In this document: positions 60,454 to 64,000 of the stretch, piece after piece
Layout: every line of letters starts with the position of its first letter
Position numbering within the stretch: the first letter of the stretch is position 1
The notes under the pieces: model-generated
Database searches by the model: none
What the model was told of the DNA's origin: nothing
Seen by the model: the letters and a program-made list of their open reading frames with translations, nothing else
Made by a program: the position numbers and the translations under genes
NCBI GenBank assembly: GCA_029973955.1
Contig: JARKQJ010000005.1
Span: 1-64,000 of the forward strand
From: Paludibaculum sp.
GTDB lineage: Bacteria > Acidobacteriota > Terriglobia > Bryobacterales > Bryobacteraceae
DNA length: 64,000 nucleotides
Direction: 5' to 3'

Positions 60454-61584
60454 CTAAAGGCCGAGGATGACCAACGCCATGACTGTGGAGGCGATGGGGA
60501 GGAGCAGTAGGGCCTTTTTGAGTTTCTTGGGGTCGTCGCCGGCGATGCCGCCGATGACGGGAGAGCTGACAACGAGACCGAGCCAGCCGCAGGTGGAGGC
60601 GATGCCGGTGGCGGTGGCGTCGAGACCTTGAGCCTTGAAGGCGCCGCCGACGAGGCCGAGAGCAGTTGGGAAGACGGGCGCCATGGCGAGGCCGCCGAGG
60701 AAGACGAGAGTCCAGGCGGTGGTGGCGTTACTGCTTTGAAGCATCAGGTAAGTGGTGACGGCCATGGCGATACCGGCGCCGAAGAGCACCATCTTGGGGG
60801 TAACGCTGGCGAGAACGGGCACGACAGCGATACGGCCGAGCAGCAGGCCGAGGGCGAAGCCGAGGGAGAGGATGGTGAGGGCCTTGGATTCCGGCACGCC
60901 CTGAGCAATGAGGTGGCGGGCCAGCCAATTCCAGACGCCGCATTCGCAAGCGACGTAGAGGAAGAGGGACAGGGACAGCAGCAGGAGGACCGGGCTGCCG
61001 AGCAGGGTGGAGACCGATTCCGCCTGGAACGCGATCTTGCCGCTGGCGGGAGCCATCTCCGTGATGCCGTTCACGGCAAGGGCAAGGATTGCGATGGATG
61101 CCGCGAAGACCAGCAGGCGGCTGGCATTGTTCTTGAAGAGGTGGGCGGCGATGAGCGGGGTGATGAGGCCGCCGAGGCCGAAGAAAAGGTTCACGGCGTT
61201 GAAGACGGCCGCGCCCTGCAGCCAGGGGACATTGATGTCTCCGGCGACGGCGAAGGCCGAAGTGACCAGGGCGCCGCCGCCGGTGCCGAGCAGGAGCATC
61301 ATGCCGGAGATGGAGCCGTAGCCCTTGGCCCCTTTGAGGCCGATGAGCGCGATGGCGATGAGTGCCAGGGAAAGGAGCATACCAAGTTTCTTGCCCTGGA
61401 GGTCCATGAGCGGACCGGCGAAGAAACCGCCAATCATGAGTCCGATGGCCTGCATCATGCCGATGCTGCCGTTCTGTTTAGGCGAGAGGCCGAATTTCTT
61501 GGAGAGCTCGGGGAGGATGGTCCCGAGCATTGCGGCGATCATGCCGTATGTGAGGATGCCGAGAATGTCAGCGATGAGGAGCAT
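60454..61584 (-). CDS. MFS transporter
   Basis: 376 residues with about 11-12 membrane helices and very short loops. 'LPELSKKFGLSPKQNGSIGM' and 'AGPLMDLQGKKLGMLLSLAL' (the loop 2-3 MFS signature with Asp and Lys/Lys) place it in the MFS; 'GLGGLITPLIAAHLF' and 'MAPVFPTALGLVGGAF' are reminiscent of the FucP/GlcP-like sugar:proton symporter group. Substrate not assignable. Single-gene transcript with its own terminator. Confidence 0.85.
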   Translation of the reverse strand: MLLIADILGILTYGMIAAMLGTILPELSKKFGLSPKQNGSIGMMQAIGLMIGGFFAGPLMDLQGKKLGMLLSLALIAIALIGLKGAKGYGSISGMMLLLGTGGGALVTSAFAVAGDINVPWLQGAAVFNAVNLFFGLGGLITPLIAAHLFKNNASRLLVFAASIAILALAVNGITEMAPASGKIAFQAESVSTLLGSPVLLLLSLSLFLYVACECGVWNWLARHLIAQGVPESKALTILSLGFALGLLLGRIAVVPVLASVTPKMVLFGAGIAMAVTTYLMLQSSNATTAWTLVFLGGLAMAPVFPTALGLVGGAFKAQGLDATATGIASTCGWLGLVVSSPVIGGIAGDDPKKLKKALLLLPIASTVMALVILGL

Positions 61585-61637
61585 AGCGAGAAGATGCTAT
61601 CAAATCGGGTGGCTCGATGGGAATGCAGGAAAAGAAG

Positions 61638-61674
61638 AAGGCCTGCCGTGACCGCAAGCGCGGAGGCAGGCCTT
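61638..61674 (-). terminator. Terminator of the PEP-CTERM gene
   Basis: A 10-bp perfect stem (AAGGCCTGCC / GGCAGGCCTT); on the minus strand it is followed by CTTCTTTTCC. It lies 22 bases after the stop of the gene that ends at 61696. Confidence 0.8.
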
Positions 61675-61695
61675 CAGGATCATGAGTGAACGGGT

Positions 61696-62274
61696 TTAAC
61701 GGCGGCGGCGTAGCAGTCCCACGGCAGCGAGACCGGCCGCGGCCAGGGCGAGGGAGCCGGGTTCGGGAACCTGGGCTTCACCTGCCAGGCTATAGCGGAA
61801 AGAAGCCGCGATGTCAGCTCCGGTATCCTGCGCGCTGTTGGCCCAGACGGTAACGGCGTTGATTTCGGTGTTCTGCATGTTGAACGCGCCGATGGTGAAG
61901 CCGTTGAGGGGGCCATTGGTGGTGGCAGTCGTGCAAGTGCCGCCGCTCACGTTGCAGATGAGGGAGAAGAAGTCTCCGTTATGAACGACGTCGAGCTGGT
62001 ATTGGGAGTGCGTGATGTTCGGGCCGCCGATACCGCCGAATCCCTCAATCCAGAGGTTGAGAGTGCCGCTGTCGCCGGGGTTGACGGTGAGTTGGTTGGC
62101 GGAATAGGCGCCGACCGGGGATTGGGTCCAAACGTCGGCATAGCTGCCGCCGATGGCGGTGTCCCAAATGTTGAGCCCCTGGCCAGGGGTGATGCCAGTG
62201 ATGGTGATACTGGTAATTGTGCCTGCATTCAGCGAGCAGGCTAACAACAAAAGACCAATCAGGATTTTAGACAC
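61696..62274 (-). CDS. PEP-CTERM sorting-domain protein
   Basis: 192 residues with a GTG start behind a perfect AAAGGAGG site. Signal peptide (ILIGLLLLACSLNAG), a Thr/Gly/Asn-rich beta body with two Cys in 'SLICNVSGGTCTT', and an intact C-terminal signal: V-P-E-P-G-S, hydrophobic Ala/Leu/Gly helix, then R-R-R-R. The cargo would be processed by an exosortase encoded elsewhere and end up at the cell surface or in matrix. No other domain recognised. Confidence 0.9.
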   Translation of the reverse strand: MSKILIGLLLLACSLNAGTITSITITGITPGQGLNIWDTAIGGSYADVWTQSPVGAYSANQLTVNPGDSGTLNLWIEGFGGIGGPNITHSQYQLDVVHNGDFFSLICNVSGGTCTTATTNGPLNGFTIGAFNMQNTEINAVTVWANSAQDTGADIAASFRYSLAGEAQVPEPGSLALAAAGLAAVGLLRRRR

Positions 62275-62366
62275 AGAGAATCTCCTCCTTTGTGCATGAT
62301 GCTACAGACTGCACTCGGCGTCAATCGGCTGATATGGCTGAGGGCTTTAGTGGATGAGAAGGAGAA

Positions 62367-62398
62367 ACGGGCTGCCGGGCGGTTGCCCGGCAGCCCGT
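62367..62398 (-). terminator. Terminator of the phosphatase gene
   Basis: A 14-bp perfect stem (arms 62367-62380 and 62385-62398) with a GGTT loop; on the minus strand the tail is TTCTCCTTCTC. It lies 20 bases beyond the stop at 62419. Confidence 0.85.
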
Positions 62399-62418
62399 TG
62401 TGATTGTGAGGCGAGGAA

Positions 62419-63930
62419 CTAGCGGAGGATCTCAGTGAGGATGCGTCCGCAAGTGCCGCTGGGCGGCTCGACTTCGAGGATCTGCGAGAGTGTGGGGGCG
62501 ATGTCGGGCACCATGATGCGGTTGGTGTATTTTCCACCCTTGATGCCGGCGCCCATGAAGATGACGGGCACGTGGGAGTCGTAGTTCCAGGGCGTGCCGT
62601 GGGAAGTGCCTTTGGCTTCGAAGAGCCAGTAGGGTTCTGGGACAATGACGAGGTCAGAGGCGCGCAGGTAGAAGAAACCGTTCTGGACGCGCTGGCCGAC
62701 GAGGTCAGCCGGGGCGAGGCCGCGGCGGAGTTCTTCGCGGAGGTAGACTCGGGCGATGTGGGGGACCTGGCGGACAGCGGCGGCTGCGGTGGCCTGAACC
62801 TCTTCGAGATCGAGTTTCTTTTCAGCGATCAGAGCGTGATTGAGATAGGGGCCGGGGCCGCTCTTGCCGAGGACCCATTCGGCGGGGCCGTACTTGGCGT
62901 CGAGGCTCTTCTCAACGGCGTCCAGGACGGTCTTTTCGGTCATGCGGCCGCCGGGCATACGGCGCTGGGCCTGGACTTCGGGCATCGGGGCGACGCCATG
63001 GTCGGCAGTGAGGACCACCAGGACGTTGGACATGCCGAGACGCTTGTCGAGATAGGCGAAGAACTGGCCGAGGACAGCGTCGGTGTGGAGGGTGATGGAC
63101 GCGGCTTCGGGCGAGTCCGGACCCTTGGCGTGGCCGACAGTGTCGTTGGCCGAGAAGCTCATGGTGAGGATGTCGATGCCGCCGTTGCGGCCGAGATTCT
63201 CGCCCTCGATGGCGGCTTCGGCGAAGGCGACGACAAAGTCATTGCCGGGGTTGGATTCGGCGGCCTTGTCGTAGTTGAGATCGCCCTTGAACTTGTCGAT
63301 GACACGGCTCTCGTTGAACTTGGCGGCCCAGGCGGGGAACTGCTGGAAGTAGAAAGTGGAGGAGATGAAGCTGCCGGAGGGCTTGTCGAACCAGAAGGCG
63401 CCGTCGGCCATGCGGCCGGCGGGCAGGATGGCGCTGCGGTCCTTAATCGAGACGCCGATGACCTTCGCCTTATCGCGGCCCAGCATCTTGAGTTCGTCGC
63501 CGACGGTGGAGACGAGGAGGCGGTGCGGCGAAGCGCCGCCGCGGCCTTCGACGCCGAGGGACTTCACCGAAGGGTCGCTGACGCTGGTGACCTGTTTGCC
63601 GGTGGTGCGATCGAGCCACTCGTTGCCGACGATGCCGCTGGCGGAGGGCATCGCGCCGGTCAGCATGATGGAGTGGCCGACGGCGGTGACGGTGGGCATG
63701 TGTTCGTAATGAGCGTTGGTGAAGACGGCGCCGGAGTCGAGCAGACGCTTGAGCCCGCCTTTGAACTGGCTGCCGAACTTGGTGAGGTAGTCGTAGCGGA
63801 ACTGGTCGACGGCGATGAAAACTACCAGCTTCGGCTTGGCGGGAGGCGTGGCGGCCGGCCGGGTTTGTGAGGCGCCCAGAGACGCGAGTAGAAGGGAGGC
63901 GCCGAGCGCCTTGGCGAGGAGTGCTTTCAT
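62419..63930 (-). CDS. PafA-like alkaline phosphatase (type I phosphodiesterase fold)
   Basis: 503 residues with a signal peptide (LLLASLGASQ). Metal ligand Asp42 ('FIAVDQFRYDYL'), nucleophile Thr80 ('HMPTVTAVGHSIMLTG'), Asn103 ('GIVGNEWLD'), and Lys163/Arg165 ('SIKDRSAILPAGRM') are the set used by PafA for phosphate monoester hydrolysis; later ligands lie in 'NDTVGHAKG' and 'LTADHGVAPMPE'. So it should be a periplasmic phosphomonoesterase that supplies phosphate. It has its own terminator. Confidence 0.9.
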   Translation of the reverse strand: MKALLAKALGASLLLASLGASQTRPAATPPAKPKLVVFIAVDQFRYDYLTKFGSQFKGGLKRLLDSGAVFTNAHYEHMPTVTAVGHSIMLTGAMPSASGIVGNEWLDRTTGKQVTSVSDPSVKSLGVEGRGGASPHRLLVSTVGDELKMLGRDKAKVIGVSIKDRSAILPAGRMADGAFWFDKPSGSFISSTFYFQQFPAWAAKFNESRVIDKFKGDLNYDKAAESNPGNDFVVAFAEAAIEGENLGRNGGIDILTMSFSANDTVGHAKGPDSPEAASITLHTDAVLGQFFAYLDKRLGMSNVLVVLTADHGVAPMPEVQAQRRMPGGRMTEKTVLDAVEKSLDAKYGPAEWVLGKSGPGPYLNHALIAEKKLDLEEVQATAAAAVRQVPHIARVYLREELRRGLAPADLVGQRVQNGFFYLRASDLVIVPEPYWLFEAKGTSHGTPWNYDSHVPVIFMGAGIKGGKYTNRIMVPDIAPTLSQILEVEPPSGTCGRILTEILR

Positions 63931-63942
63931 ATGGGTCTATCC

Positions 63943-64000
63943 CTATTCGATCACTGCGCCGGTGCCCTGAATCTGGTAGGTCGTCACGGGACCGGAGATC
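63943..64000 (-). CDS. C-terminal tail of an unidentified protein (partial)
   Basis: From the right edge the minus strand stays open to TAG at 63943-63945 and gives '...ISGPVTTYQIQGTGAVIE'. The reading ends 13 bases before the phosphatase ATG, so it would be the upstream gene of the same operon. Too short to identify. Confidence 0.4.
   Translation of the reverse strand, partial: ISGPVTTYQIQGTGAVIE

Overview
The window looks like a chromosomal segment of a high-GC, Gram-negative soil or sediment bacterium, most plausibly an Acidobacteriota of the Solibacter/Bryobacter type. That placement is inferred from gene content: PEP-CTERM proteins, a carboxypeptidase-regulatory-domain TonB-dependent receptor, large FtsX-type permeases, an ECF-like sigma factor overlapping a serine/threonine kinase with a TPR-like tail, many exported hydrolases, and a pyruvate:ferredoxin oxidoreductase paired with a dihydroorotate-dehydrogenase-like gene. 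No rRNA, tRNA, CRISPR array, phage or complete insertion sequence was seen.

Layout. 0-3.4 kb (+): end of an exported propeller-like protein, a Tat-type sulfatase, a peroxiredoxin. 3.4-7.2 kb (-): SMP-30-like protein, Nudix hydrolase and mutS2, joined by 4-nt overlaps. 7.2-13.2 kb (-): ABC ATPase, FtsX permease, LolA-like protein, outer-membrane barrel and GNAT, probably an envelope lipid or lipoprotein transport operon. 13.4-17.0 kb (-): cysD-cysN-cysH-TSUP for sulfate assimilation. 17.1-17.9 kb: decayed DNA. 18-26.5 kb: small secreted protein, DUF1801 protein, esterase, a large propeller-amidohydrolase fusion, MBL protein, sigma/anti-sigma pair, DUF6448 protein. 26.7-31.7 kb (+): thioesterase, a frameshifted M1 peptidase, and a pantothenate operon (PanG-like, panB, panC). 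31.8-35.4 kb: exported isomerase-like protein, nitrilase-family protein, rsgA.

35.4-49.3 kb holds the most unusual content. It has an eight-repeat GG-containing peptide gene, a TPR protein, an ECF-like sigma factor, a receptor-like Ser/Thr kinase, a globin, an HlyD-type adaptor, a peptidase-containing ABC exporter with an intact C39 triad, a second ABC exporter, a divergent SelO/kinase-like protein, and three tandem genes for 29-30-residue peptides. The repeat gene, the HlyD-led exporter operon and all three short peptides are preceded by the same bipartite motif, TGATCGA-N14-T(G/C)CGCCC, with exactly 14 bases between the halves. I interpret this as one regulon that makes, possibly modifies, and exports double-glycine peptides. 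I cannot assign it to a described system.

49.4-64 kb: POTRA-HEAT protein (-); nifJ behind a textbook sigma-54 promoter plus a DHOD-like gene (+); a 33-bp perfect inverted repeat; a PEP-CTERM protein cut off from its anchor by an in-frame TAG; a TonB-dependent receptor; then, on the minus strand, a hybrid histidine kinase, an MFS transporter, an intact PEP-CTERM protein, a PafA-like phosphatase and the tail of one more gene.
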